Counted from the first letter of the stretch, positions 51,663-60,834 are shown. The stretch is DNA of 64,000 bases from CALDSL01 sp039810245 (GCA_039810245.1 JBDHWQ010000001.1:372001-436000), one strand, 5' to 3'. Made by a program: numbers and translations. The notes: generated by a model from the letters alone, not told the origin.

Positions 51663-52076
51663 TTACTCCTGGTCGGCCATAATGCGCAGCACCACCTGGC
51701 GCTTGCGCGGGCCGTCGAATTCGAAGAAGAAGATACTCTGCGAGCTGCCCAGCAGCACCTCGCCGCCGGTGACGATAACCGTCTGGCTGCCGCCCACCAG
51801 CACCGCCTTGATGTGCCCGGCGGCATCGGTAGGAGTGTCGAAAATGTGGTGGAAGTCGGCGCGGGTGGGTACCAGGCGGTGCACTTCCTCAATCACATCC
51901 TGCGCGGTGCGTGGGTCCATGCCAGAATTAATCATCAGCCCGCCAGTGGTATGCGGCACGTACAGCACGCACAAACCTTCTTGCACGCCGCTTTCCCGCA
52001 CCGCGGCGCGTACATCTGCGGTGATATTGACCAGGCTTTCGCCTTTCGGGGTTTCTACAGCAATCTTCTTGAGCAT
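51663..52076 (-). CDS. YjbQ/UPF0047 family protein
   Basis: A 137-residue protein of the UPF0047 family. Markers are CVLYVPHTTGGLMINSGMDPRTAQDV, HHIFDTPTDAAGHIKAVLVGGSQTVIV and LGSSQSIFFFEFDGPRKRQV. E. coli YjbQ has weak thiamine-phosphate synthase activity; the physiological role is unsettled. It sits between a PfkB kinase and the nucleoside hydrolase, five bases from the latter, which suggests a role in the same pathway. AGGAACCC precedes ATG 52076. Confidence 0.9.
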   Translation of the reverse strand: MLKKIAVETPKGESLVNITADVRAAVRESGVQEGLCVLYVPHTTGGLMINSGMDPRTAQDVIEEVHRLVPTRADFHHIFDTPTDAAGHIKAVLVGGSQTVIVTGGEVLLGSSQSIFFFEFDGPRKRQVVLRIMADQE

Positions 52077-52088
52077 GGGTTCCTCACT

Positions 52089-53051
52089 TTAAAATGAAAT
52101 AGGTAGGTTATGGCTGCGCAGCACCGCTGCCACCTCATCGCGGGTGGGTACGCGCGTGCCGGAGCCAAGTTTTTGCACTTTGGCCGCGCCCATCGCGTTG
52201 GCGAAGGCCGCCACCTGATCCAGCGGCCAGCCGCGCAGGTGCGCGTAAATGAAGGCCGCGGCGAACGAGTCCCCGGCGGCGTTTGTGTCCCGCACCGGCA
52301 CCGGGAATCCGGGATGCTCCCACTCCCCCGCCAGCGTGAAGATGCGGCAGCCCCGCGCACCGCGCTTAACGCACACCACTGACGGCCCGCCTTGCAGCAG
52401 CCCGCGCGCTGCGTCCATACCGCCCGTGCCACTGGCCACCAGCGGTATTTCTTCTTCGGTCAGCAGCACCACGTCCGCCAGTGATAGCAGGTTGGCTATG
52501 CGCAAATCATCCATCCCGGCGATATGCGGCCCGGGGTCAAAATAGACGCGCACGCCCGCTGCCCGGGCAGTTTCCAGCGCCTGCAGCGCGGCGCGCGACA
52601 GCCGTTCTTCGTGCAGGCTGTAACCACTGAGGAACAGCGCATCCGCAGTTTGTACCTGCTCGCGCCATGCCGGGAGAAACACTACTTCCGGCCCGGTTCC
52701 GTACTTACCCAGAAACACATGCTCTCCGGCCTGGTCTACCAGCACGACCACGGTGGTGGTAGTGCCATCCGGCTGCGCCACCAACCCGCTGACGTCTACG
52801 CCGGCGCCGGCTAACAACGCTGCGGCAGTATCGCCAAATCCGTCCGCGCCGCGCACGCCCAACAGGCTCATGCGCAGGCCAAGCCGCGCCCCGGCGATGG
52901 CGAAATTCCCCGCCCCGCCTGGCTCCACCTGGATATCGCTCGCCAGTTGGTGCCGCCCGGCTTCCGCCGGCAGCGCCGGGATCGAAACCACCAGGTCGGC
53001 GACAAAATCGCCCAGGGTGAGCACGCTCAGCGCGCCATTGTCAGGCGGCAT
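52089..53051 (-). CDS. PfkB-family carbohydrate kinase (DTNAAGD variant)
   Basis: A 320-residue ribokinase-like kinase: SVLTLGDFVADLVVSI at the start, VEPGGAGNFAIAGARLGLR as the substrate block, and VRDTNAAGDSFAAAFIYAHL at the end. The catalytic Asp is kept, but the usual Gly of GAGD is Ala, a change in the anion hole. ATG 53051 has GGGAG upstream and overlaps the preceding kinase by 11 bases. Distinct from the other three PfkB proteins here. Confidence 0.88.
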   Translation of the reverse strand: MPPDNGALSVLTLGDFVADLVVSIPALPAEAGRHQLASDIQVEPGGAGNFAIAGARLGLRMSLLGVRGADGFGDTAAALLAGAGVDVSGLVAQPDGTTTTVVVLVDQAGEHVFLGKYGTGPEVVFLPAWREQVQTADALFLSGYSLHEERLSRAALQALETARAAGVRVYFDPGPHIAGMDDLRIANLLSLADVVLLTEEEIPLVASGTGGMDAARGLLQGGPSVVCVKRGARGCRIFTLAGEWEHPGFPVPVRDTNAAGDSFAAAFIYAHLRGWPLDQVAAFANAMGAAKVQKLGSGTRVPTRDEVAAVLRSHNLPISF

Positions 53052-54042
53052 GGCCAGCTCCCAGGGTTTGCAGGCACTCAGCGCGCCAGGCTTCCAGCGC
53101 GGGATCTTCAAAATCTTGAGCCTGAAGCAGGACGATGGCTTCATGAATTCCTGGCAGCGCAGCGCCCCCACCCCACACGGTGGTTGCCAGCGCGCCGAGC
53201 GTGTTCGCCAGCATCCCGCGCGCGCCTAGGCTCATGCCGCGCAGCCGGCCGTAAATCATCGCGGCGCTGAAGGCATCCCCCGCACCGGTGGTGTCCACCA
53301 CGTTTACGCGCAGGCCGGGCAGCCGCGCGCGGCTTTCGCGGGTGATGATCTCGCAGCCGTTCTTGCCCAGCTTGAGGCCCAGGGTCTTCACGCCCGCATC
53401 AAGAAGCTGCTGCACGCCGGTTTCCAGCCCCGCGTGCGTGATCTCGGTCACTTCCTGGTCGCCCAGCACCAGCAGATCCAACCCGCGAAGCAGCCGCTGC
53501 AGGTCTGCGCCAAGGGCAAATGCCGGCTCTACGCCCAGATCTACCGTGATGGGAATATCCATCTGCTGCGCCAGTTCCACCGCTTTCCAGGCCGACTCGC
53601 GCTGCGGGCTTTTGAGGAACGAATAGCCGGATAGATGCAGCACGCCCAGCCCGGCGAAGTCTTCCGCGCGCACTTCGCTGGCATCCAGCAGCACGTTGGC
53701 GCCACGGTAGCTGAACATGGTACGCTCGCCGTCATTGGTGACCGGGATAAAAATTAGACCGGTGCCGGCGCGCTCGTCGCGCGGCGCGTGGGCCACGCCA
53801 ACGCCTTCACGGCGCAGAGCATTGAGAGCAAAGTCGGCCCACATATCCATGCCAACATGAGTATATACCTCGGTGGGAACGCCCATGCGCGCCAGCAGGA
53901 TGGCCGTGTTGGCCACCGAGCCACCGGTAAGCGTGTTGACTTCATAGACCAGCGCATCGCCGCCCGGCCCGGGGTAGCCGGGTATAGCCATGACGATATC
54001 GATATTGATATCCCCAAGCAGATACACTGGAGCAGTCGTCAT
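53041..54042 (-). CDS. PfkB-family carbohydrate kinase
   Basis: A 333-residue ribokinase-like kinase: VYLLGDINIDIVMAIPGYPGPGGDALV, TGGSVANTAILLARMG, VFSYRGAN-like TMFSYRGANVLLD, and NVVDTTGAGDAFSAAMIYGRL with intact catalytic Asp. Sugar identity is open; adenosine, ribose, 2-keto-gluconate and fructosamine kinases belong to the same family. ATG 54042 overlaps the TrpF-like stop by four bases. Confidence 0.9.
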   Translation of the reverse strand: MTTAPVYLLGDINIDIVMAIPGYPGPGGDALVYEVNTLTGGSVANTAILLARMGVPTEVYTHVGMDMWADFALNALRREGVGVAHAPRDERAGTGLIFIPVTNDGERTMFSYRGANVLLDASEVRAEDFAGLGVLHLSGYSFLKSPQRESAWKAVELAQQMDIPITVDLGVEPAFALGADLQRLLRGLDLLVLGDQEVTEITHAGLETGVQQLLDAGVKTLGLKLGKNGCEIITRESRARLPGLRVNVVDTTGAGDAFSAAMIYGRLRGMSLGARGMLANTLGALATTVWGGGAALPGIHEAIVLLQAQDFEDPALEAWRAECLQTLGAGHAA

Positions 54043-54734
54043 GCGCTCTTACTCCCATCATCCACGCTTTGCGCGGCGCGCACCGCGGCAACAAACGCGC
54101 CAATGCGCTGCATGTCTTTCTCCACCAGGCTGCCGGCGATGTTGGTATGGGTATTCGAATCAACGCCAAACGGGCGCACGCGGCGCATGCCCTCGGCCAC
54201 GTTTTCTGCGCTCATTCCACCCGCCAGGATCACCGGGATGGACACGCGCTCGACGATCTTGCGGCTGATGTCCCAGTCGTGTGTCTGCCCGGAAACGCCA
54301 ATGCCAGATATCTCCGCCGATTTCGTGTCCAGCAGCAGCAGGTCACTGGCCTGGGCGTAATGCGAGGCAGCTTCCACCGCGCTTTCATCGGTTACAGAAA
54401 TAGCTTTCATCACGCGGATGCCGGCAGGCAGGCGGCGCTTGAGCTCCTGCATCGCCGCCAGAGGCACATCTTCCATATCGGTGGAGATGTGAATAACATC
54501 CGGGCGAACGGCAGCCGCCATGCGTAATATTTCTTCCACATCGGTCGACATGGTCAGCGCCACGGCAGTTTTTCCCGCCGGCAGCGCCTCGACGATCTGG
54601 CGCGCGCGCGCGAAGGAGTTTTCCCCCGGCACCAGGCCGTAATCGCCGGCCACAAAACCGATGTAATCAACGCCCAACAGCGCGGCCTGGCGCGCCTGTT
54701 CGGGGTTGGTGAATGCGTAAATCTGGACAATCAA
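54039..54734 (-). CDS. TrpF-like TIM-barrel protein lacking the catalytic Cys
   Basis: A 231-residue barrel resembling phosphoribosylanthranilate isomerase. Its start IVQIYAFTNPEQARQAA aligns with the TrpF VKICGLT block, but the general-base Cys is missing (Y6-A7). The general acid Asp is kept at D136 (LLLLDTKSAEISGIGVSGQTHDW), as are the phosphate-end blocks PVILAGGMSAENVAEG and GVDSNTHTN, where TrpF has GVDVSSG. It is not in a trp operon. An isomerase acting on another ribosyl amine is likely. Start TTG 54734, with GAAGGTG eight bases upstream. Confidence 0.82.
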   Translation of the reverse strand: MIVQIYAFTNPEQARQAALLGVDYIGFVAGDYGLVPGENSFARARQIVEALPAGKTAVALTMSTDVEEILRMAAAVRPDVIHISTDMEDVPLAAMQELKRRLPAGIRVMKAISVTDESAVEAASHYAQASDLLLLDTKSAEISGIGVSGQTHDWDISRKIVERVSIPVILAGGMSAENVAEGMRRVRPFGVDSNTHTNIAGSLVEKDMQRIGAFVAAVRAAQSVDDGSKSA

Positions 54735-54752
54735 AATGGCACCTTCATTGTT

Positions 54753-56078
54753 TCATTCCGGATAATTGGCGATGCGCTTGCTGGGGTCGCGTTGGCGCAG
54801 CCGGTCCAGCCGCGAAGACACTTCGCGCTTTACCTGCGCCTTATCAATCGTCAGCAGCTCGCCGCCGCGCAGCAACACCTTGCCATCGCAAATCACCGTG
54901 TCCACGTCGCGGCTGCTGGCGGAATACACCAGGGTCGCGGCCGGGTCGTGCACCGGGAAGCAGCCCATTTCATTCAATCGAATCAGAGTGATATCTGCCA
55001 GAAAACCGGGCGCAATCTCGCCCAGCCGCCCGGCATGGCGAAGCACCGCCGCGCTGTCATGGAATGCCGTCTCCAGCACCTCACCCAGCGGCATTACAGT
55101 CGAATCCAGCGCGGCGCTCTTTTGCGTCAGCGCCATTAAGCGCATCTGCTCGAGGATATCCAGTGTATTGCTGCTGACCGCGCCATCCGTAGCCAGCCCC
55201 ACCGGGATACCCAGCGCGCGGTAGCGGCGCAAAGGCCCCACGCCCATTCCCAGTTTGAGATACGTCTTGGGCGCATGGCAGATGCCCACCTGCGACCCCT
55301 GCAACAGGGCAAAGTCGCTCTCGGCCGGATACAGGCAGTGACCCAGGATGGTAGGCACATCCAGAATGCCGGTATCCGCGAGCATTTGCACCGGAGTGAT
55401 GCCGTGCTGGCGCAGGCTCAGATCCACCTGCTCAGCGGTCTCGGAAACATGGATGTGAATACCCACATCCAAATCCCTGGCGCGCTGCGCCGCGAGGCGC
55501 AAGAATTCCGGCGGGCAGGTATAGGGCGCGTGCGGCCCCAGCCAGGTGGTGATACGCCCGCCGGCTGCGCCCTGCCACTTTTGCACAAACTGGCTGGTGC
55601 GATCCAGCTTTTCCGTTCCTTCGTGTCCGAACACAGCCCAGGCTAACCCGGCACGCATGCCCGAATCACTCACCGCCTGCGCCACCTCATCCATGAAGAA
55701 GTAATGGTCGGCCACACTGGTGACCCCGGCTTCGATCATTTCAGCCATGCCCAGCAGCGCGCCCCAGTACACATCTTCAGGCGTCAGGCTGGATTCCAAT
55801 GGCCAGATGTAATCGTTAAACCAGGATGCGACCGAAACATCCTCGGCCAACCCGCGGAACAGCACCATGGGGACGTGGGCGTGGGTGTTCATCAGCCCGG
55901 GCATAGCCAGCATCCCGCGCCCGTACACCACCTCAGCGGCCGGGTCCAGCGGCGCGCCGGTAGGCTGCACCGCGGTGATGCGCTGCCCGTCGATTAGAAT
56001 GTCCTGGCGCGCGTCCACGACCGGGCGACTGTCGAACACGCGCAGCACGTCGCAATCACGGACTACCAGCGCAGTCAT
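54753..56078 (-). CDS. Amidohydrolase (SAH/MTA or guanine-type deaminase family)
   Basis: A 441-residue metal-dependent hydrolase of the ATZ/TRZ/MtaD group. It has GLMNTHAHVPMVLFRGLAEDV (metal HxH), GPHAPYTCPPE, HIHVSETAEQV, LGHCLYP and ATDGAVSSNTLDILEQMRL with the metal Asp. SAH/5'-methylthioadenosine deaminases share this pattern, so nucleoside deamination is plausible, fitting the cluster. ATG 56078 follows GAGAGC; an in-frame stretch upstream is not homologous. It lies five bases after the ARH-like gene. Confidence 0.9.
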   Translation of the reverse strand: MTALVVRDCDVLRVFDSRPVVDARQDILIDGQRITAVQPTGAPLDPAAEVVYGRGMLAMPGLMNTHAHVPMVLFRGLAEDVSVASWFNDYIWPLESSLTPEDVYWGALLGMAEMIEAGVTSVADHYFFMDEVAQAVSDSGMRAGLAWAVFGHEGTEKLDRTSQFVQKWQGAAGGRITTWLGPHAPYTCPPEFLRLAAQRARDLDVGIHIHVSETAEQVDLSLRQHGITPVQMLADTGILDVPTILGHCLYPAESDFALLQGSQVGICHAPKTYLKLGMGVGPLRRYRALGIPVGLATDGAVSSNTLDILEQMRLMALTQKSAALDSTVMPLGEVLETAFHDSAAVLRHAGRLGEIAPGFLADITLIRLNEMGCFPVHDPAATLVYSASSRDVDTVICDGKVLLRGGELLTIDKAQVKREVSSRLDRLRQRDPSKRIANYPE

Positions 56079-56082
56079 CGTC

Positions 56083-57081
56083 TTAGCTCTCGCTCTTCTG
56101 GGCCAGTTGGTACAGCCCGTCTGCGATGGCGTCAAAGTCAAATTCCGGGTTGGCAGCGCGCAGTTTCTCCAGCACCCAGGCAGGGAACGCGTCAATGCCG
56201 CTCCACGTGCCGGCAATGGCAGCCGCCATCGCGCCGGTGGTATCGGCATCACCCGAAAGGCCGGCCGAATAGGTAGCAGCGCGCAGCGGGTCGCCCTCGG
56301 CCATCACCAGCATCGCAAACGCGCACGGCACCGATTCGGTGATCGCCAGGGTGTTCCCCACCAGGTCATACAGATCCTGCAGCTTTTCGCGGTCTGATCG
56401 TCCCGATGCAGCGATATCTACCGCCATACGGATGCGCCGGCTGACCGACGCGCCAATCCAATGCTCCTCGTATTCCCGCCCCAGGTCAGCGGCGCGTACC
56501 CCGGCATCAATGATACTCTCGAGAGTGGAGTCTGGCCGCAGCGCATCGGCAATCGCGCCGGCAATTGCCGCCGCGCCCGATACCGCCACATCGGTGTGGT
56601 GCGTAGGCACGCAAGACAGGTACGCATCGCGCACCGCGCCTTCCACATCACCCGGGTGGATCAGGCCTACCGGGGAAACGCGCATCGAAGCGCCGTTGGT
56701 ATCGCCGAAACGGCCGGTGGTATACAGGTCTACGCCGCGCTTCATGGCCAGCACCGCACGGCGCGTAGACGGGCCAACGTAGGGGCAGTTATCCCCATCA
56801 ATGCGGTCATACCAGTTGAGGATGGCGCGCGCCGCGCCCTCGACGCTGACTTTGCCTTCACGGAGGATCTCTTCAGCCAGCGCAATGGCCTGCTCAGTAT
56901 CGTCGGTCACTTTCCCGGCCACCATGCCACGGTGGAATGGGTGCGAATCTGGACCGGGCAGGAAATCGGTGATCCAGCCCTGATAATAATCCCACGTAGC
57001 CTGCGGGTTGAGCAGCGCGGGCATTGCCCACGCGTCACCTAATGCCTGGCCGTATATGCCGCCAAGGATCTTGTTCTTCAT
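56083..57081 (-). CDS. ADP-ribosylglycohydrolase-family protein
   Basis: A 332-residue ARH-family hydrolase. The metal-binding blocks are KVTDDTEQAIALAEEI (T59-D60-D61-T62) and SAGLSGDADTTGAMAAAIAG, matching the two Mg-binding acidic motifs of DraG and ARH. PVGLIHPGDVEG lies between them. Some bacterial members of this family act on free N-glycosides rather than ADP-ribosylated protein, so the linkage of the imported substrate may be cut here. GAGGAATAACATAT precedes ATG 57081. Confidence 0.9.
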   Translation of the reverse strand: MKNKILGGIYGQALGDAWAMPALLNPQATWDYYQGWITDFLPGPDSHPFHRGMVAGKVTDDTEQAIALAEEILREGKVSVEGAARAILNWYDRIDGDNCPYVGPSTRRAVLAMKRGVDLYTTGRFGDTNGASMRVSPVGLIHPGDVEGAVRDAYLSCVPTHHTDVAVSGAAAIAGAIADALRPDSTLESIIDAGVRAADLGREYEEHWIGASVSRRIRMAVDIAASGRSDREKLQDLYDLVGNTLAITESVPCAFAMLVMAEGDPLRAATYSAGLSGDADTTGAMAAAIAGTWSGIDAFPAWVLEKLRAANPEFDFDAIADGLYQLAQKSES

Positions 57082-57146
57082 ATATGTTATTCCTCTTTCC
57101 GTTTTAGACCCTGGCGGCGCTGCCCCAGGGAACTGCCCAATAACCG

Positions 57147-58127
57147 TTAACTCTGCGATTTGGCGGAGGCCATCTCGGCCATGTGCTTTTCCTGGAAGTG
57201 CCGCGCGCGGGCAGCCACCTGTGCCTGCTGGCGCAGGTTATAGACCACCAGGGCGATGATCGTAGCGAAGTAAGGGATGGTCTGCACCACCTGCGGCGGA
57301 ATCTTGAGCGAACCGAGCTGGTTGGAGAGCGCATCGGCGAAGCCAAAGAACACTGCCGCAAGCAGCGTGCCCAGCGGCTTGCGCCCACCCAGAAACACCG
57401 CGGCCAGGGCGATAAAGCCGCGTCCTGCAGTCATTTCGCGCTGGAACAGGGTCAAATAGGCCATCGACATATTGATGCCGCCCAGCCCGGCCAGCATACC
57501 ACTGATGGCAAAGGCCGCAAAACGCGTGCGGATCACGTTGATGCCCACCGATGAAGCCGCAACCGGGTTCTCACCCACCGCGCGCAGGTGCGCGCCAAAA
57601 CGCGTGCGGTACAGGAATACCGACACCACGATCGCCAGCAGGAAGGCCAGGTAGGTAAGGATATTATGCCCGCTCAGCACCGTGCCCAGGAAAGGAATAT
57701 TCTCGATGATGGGGATATTCACGTTGGGTACCGTGCCGCTAACCAGCGTGGAAGAATTGCCTTTATCGCCGGTGAGCACGTAGAGCAGGAAAATCGTACC
57801 GCCGGTGCACATGATGTTGATCGCTACACCGGCCAGGATGGCATCGGTGCGCAGCACCAGGTGGAAGTACCCCAGGATCATGGCGATTGCCAGGCCTGCC
57901 AGCATACCGGCCAGCACGCCAAGCCAAACGCTCTTGGTATAAGCGCTGACCAGTACGCCGGCCAGGGCGCCAGAGAGCATCATGCCTTCCAGGGCGATAT
58001 TGGTTGCGCCGGCCAGCTCAGACACCAGGCCTCCCAGGGCAGGCAGGATCAGCGGTGTGCTGATGCGCAGGATGCTCGCCAGGAAAACCGCGCTGAAAAT
58101 ACTGCGTAATACGATTTCGATATCCAT
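57147..58127 (-). CDS. Nucleoside-type ABC transporter permease (NupQ-like)
   Basis: A 326-residue BPD_transp_2-family permease with eight to ten helices. Typical elements: LPALGGLVSELAGATNIALEGMMLSGALAGVL, IAINIMCTGGTIFLLYVL-like GVAINIMCTGGTIFLLY, and RAVGENPVAASSVGINVIRTR. The block FIALAAVFLGGRKPLGTLLAA closes the fold. In the BMP-type importers of nucleosides it pairs with the NupP-like permease next to it, whose stop it follows by three bases with GGGAG overlapping that stop. Confidence 0.92.
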   Translation of the reverse strand: MDIEIVLRSIFSAVFLASILRISTPLILPALGGLVSELAGATNIALEGMMLSGALAGVLVSAYTKSVWLGVLAGMLAGLAIAMILGYFHLVLRTDAILAGVAINIMCTGGTIFLLYVLTGDKGNSSTLVSGTVPNVNIPIIENIPFLGTVLSGHNILTYLAFLLAIVVSVFLYRTRFGAHLRAVGENPVAASSVGINVIRTRFAAFAISGMLAGLGGINMSMAYLTLFQREMTAGRGFIALAAVFLGGRKPLGTLLAAVFFGFADALSNQLGSLKIPPQVVQTIPYFATIIALVVYNLRQQAQVAARARHFQEKHMAEMASAKSQS

Positions 58128-58130
58128 TGG

Positions 58131-59261
58131 TTAGCTCCCGGGTTGGCTGGTAGGTTCCGCGGCGGCTGTGTTTTCGCGCCGAGCCTGAATGCGCCGTTTG
58201 ACTTCGGGGAAAATGCGTTCCGCCGTCACCAGCAGGATGATGATGGCCTGGATCACCAGCACCATTTCGCGCGAAACGTCCGACGAGCGCTCCATCACGT
58301 CCGCACCGGCGCGCAGATAACCATAGCCCAGCGCGGAAAGCGGGATAAACAACGGGTTGTTGCGTGCCAGCAGCGCCACCACAATACCCTCAAAGCCCAG
58401 CCCGGCGGTGATGTTGATGATCAGCTTGGTATGGATACCCATCGCCAGGTGCGTGCCCGCCAGCCCTGCGAAGATGCCCGATACCGCGGTAGCCAGCATG
58501 ATGGTGCGCCGGGTGTTCATGCCGCCATAGCGCGCAAACTTGATGTTCGAGCCCAGGATGCGCAGCTCATACCCAAACGGGGTGCGATACATCAGATAGT
58601 AGACAACGATCACCGAGGCAATCACCAGGTAGAGCATGATGGTGATATTGGTCTGGTTGACAAACATGGTGCGGAAACCCTGCAGAAAGGGCAGGTTCGG
58701 CACCCAGGTCGTCAGAATGCCCGCCTCCGGGAAGGTATCCGACGCGGTGTACCCCGCGCTGGGTGACTTGATGTAATAGGTCAGCAGGTACTCATAAAAC
58801 TTGAGCGCAATCGTATTCAGCATCAGGGTGGAAACAATTTCATTGGCGTTCAGGTAGGCTTTCAAGTAGCCTGGAATGATGCCCAGCAGAAAGCCCGCCA
58901 CCGCGCCGGCCACCAGTGCCACCGGGATGCGCAGGTAGATGGGCAGCGGCACATACAGCGCTACGCAGCCGGCCGCCAGCGCGCCAAACGCCATCTGGCC
59001 TTCAGCGCCCAGGCTGAAGATGCCGGCCTTAAACACCAGCGCAATCGCCAGGCCCAGCAGCATCAGGGTAAGCGACTCTTCGATCCAATCGCCAAAACGG
59101 TTGAAGCGGCTGACCGGACCGAGCAGGAAGGCGCGGTACGCTCCCACCGGGTCATCACTGACCAGCAGCGTGATGAAAAAGCCGATCATCAACGCCACAA
59201 ATACCGCAGTGAAGATGCGCAAAATCTCGCGCACACTGTTGGATTTCAAGATTGCCTTCAC
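58131..59261 (-). CDS. Nucleoside-type ABC transporter permease (NupP-like)
   Basis: A 376-residue partner permease of the same family. Helices include SLTLMLLGLAIALVFKAGIFSLGAEGQMAFGAL (permease signature), LLGIIPGYLKAYLNANEIVSTLMLNTIALKFYEYL and ILGSNIKFARYGGMN. It starts with GTG 59261 overlapping the ATPase stop by four bases. Together with NupQ-like and the ATPase it forms the membrane complex. Confidence 0.92.
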   Translation of the reverse strand: MKAILKSNSVREILRIFTAVFVALMIGFFITLLVSDDPVGAYRAFLLGPVSRFNRFGDWIEESLTLMLLGLAIALVFKAGIFSLGAEGQMAFGALAAGCVALYVPLPIYLRIPVALVAGAVAGFLLGIIPGYLKAYLNANEIVSTLMLNTIALKFYEYLLTYYIKSPSAGYTASDTFPEAGILTTWVPNLPFLQGFRTMFVNQTNITIMLYLVIASVIVVYYLMYRTPFGYELRILGSNIKFARYGGMNTRRTIMLATAVSGIFAGLAGTHLAMGIHTKLIINITAGLGFEGIVVALLARNNPLFIPLSALGYGYLRAGADVMERSSDVSREMVLVIQAIIILLVTAERIFPEVKRRIQARRENTAAAEPTSQPGS

Positions 59262-60799
59262 AGGTTCGCCTCCATCTCCTCAGGATCCTGGCGTTTGATG
59301 CCCAGCATGTAATAGCCCAGCTCTTCTTCGGTCAGGTCCGGCGTGTTGATTTTGACGCAGGTGACATGGCCTTCGTACATGACCATGATGCGGTCTGAGA
59401 TACTCATTACCTCGCTCAAATCGGCGGAAATGAGCAGGATGGCCGTGCCTTCCACGCGTTTCTGCACCAGGCGCTTGCGGATAAACTCAGTGGCTCCAAT
59501 GTCGATGCCGCGCGTGGGCTGCGAGGCGATCAACACCTTGGGCGAGGCGGTAAACTCGCGTGCCACGATCACCTTTTGCATGTTGCCGCCCGAAAGCGCC
59601 TCGACCGCCACTTCGCCATCTTTAGTGCGGATGTCAAACTCACGGATCAGACCATCACCCGTGCTGCGCACAGTGCGGTAATCAATAAACTGCCCCCGGC
59701 GGAATGGTGGTCGGAAATAACGGTCCACAATCAGATTTTCGTAAATCGACGATTTCAGCGCCACGCCGTTGGTCAGGCGGTCTTCGGGAATATGCGCTAC
59801 GCCTGCCAGGCGCACATCGCGCGGCGTGCGGTTGAGGATATCGCTGCCATCCACCGTAGCTTTACCGGTAGTACTGCGGCGCAGGCTGGAGATGACTTCC
59901 GCCAGTTCGGTTTGCCCGTTGCCTTCCACACCGGCCACGCCCAGAATTTCTCCGTAGTACAGGTTGAAACTGACATTGCTGAGCATCGGGCGACCGGTCT
60001 CAGATACATATGACAGATCGGTGACGCGCATGGCCACATCACCACGCTTGACTGGCGGCCGGTCGATGTTCAGGAAAACGTCGCGGCCAACCATCATGCG
60101 CGCAATGCTCTCACGGGTAGCTTCCGACGTGGCAACCGTGCCCATCACCTTGCCATTGCGCATTACCGTCACGCGGTCGGAGATTTCTTTCACTTCGCGC
60201 AGCTTGTGGGTGATAAAGATCACCGTCTTGCCTTCTTTCACCAGCTCGCGCACGGCTTCGAAGAGTTCTTGTGTTTCCTGCGGGGTGAGCACCGCGGTTG
60301 GCTCATCCAGAATGAGCACCTGCGCGCCCCGGTACAGCGTCTTGAGGATCTCGACGCGCTGGCGCATGCCTACGTTAATGCTGTCCACCACCGCCTCGGC
60401 ATCTACCCGGAGGCCGTAGCGCTTTGACAGATCTTCGGTGATGCGCACCGCTTCTTTGGCGTCGAGCATATTGCGGCGCACGGGTTCCATGCCCAGCACG
60501 GTGTTTTGCGCCACAGTGAAGGAAGGGATCAGCATAAAGTTCTGGTGAACCATGCCGATACCTTTTGCGATTGCATCGCTGGATGAGTGGAAGCGCAGCG
60601 GTTGGCCATCCATCAGGATTTCGCCACCCGAGGGCGGCTCCATACCGTACAAAATCTTCATCAGAGTGGACTTACCCGCACCATTTTCACCAACCAGGGC
60701 GTGGATCTCACCGCGTTCCAGCGAAAAGTTGACCCCGTTATTGGCCACAACGCCATTCGGGTACACCTTGACGATATCGCGCATTTCTATGAATGCCAT
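59258..60799 (-). CDS. Nucleoside-type ABC transporter ATPase (NupO-like)
   Basis: A 513-residue ATPase with two fused nucleotide-binding domains. Domain 1 (residues 1-~235) has Walker A GENGAGKSTLMK, Walker B LILDEPTAVLTP, and H-loop ITHKLREV. Domain 2 has GVAGVEGNGQTELAEV in place of a perfect Walker A, and ALSGGNMQKVIVAREF signature; ASQPTRGID stands in for the Walker B end. The degenerate second domain is normal for this sugar/nucleoside class. GGGAGGCAGCG precedes ATG 60799. Confidence 0.93.
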   Translation of the reverse strand: MAFIEMRDIVKVYPNGVVANNGVNFSLERGEIHALVGENGAGKSTLMKILYGMEPPSGGEILMDGQPLRFHSSSDAIAKGIGMVHQNFMLIPSFTVAQNTVLGMEPVRRNMLDAKEAVRITEDLSKRYGLRVDAEAVVDSINVGMRQRVEILKTLYRGAQVLILDEPTAVLTPQETQELFEAVRELVKEGKTVIFITHKLREVKEISDRVTVMRNGKVMGTVATSEATRESIARMMVGRDVFLNIDRPPVKRGDVAMRVTDLSYVSETGRPMLSNVSFNLYYGEILGVAGVEGNGQTELAEVISSLRRSTTGKATVDGSDILNRTPRDVRLAGVAHIPEDRLTNGVALKSSIYENLIVDRYFRPPFRRGQFIDYRTVRSTGDGLIREFDIRTKDGEVAVEALSGGNMQKVIVAREFTASPKVLIASQPTRGIDIGATEFIRKRLVQKRVEGTAILLISADLSEVMSISDRIMVMYEGHVTCVKINTPDLTEEELGYYMLGIKRQDPEEMEANL

Positions 60800-60834
60800 T
60801 CGCTGCCTCCCAACCGTCCATGTTCCGCGCGCTT

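Noticed and set aside
51659..51892. N-terminal extension of the nucleoside hydrolase
   Set aside because: It overlaps YjbQ, and the family begins with the DxDPGxDD block right after ATG 51658.
54039..54734. Calling the TrpF-like gene trpF
   Set aside because: The catalytic Cys is missing and the context is not tryptophan synthesis.
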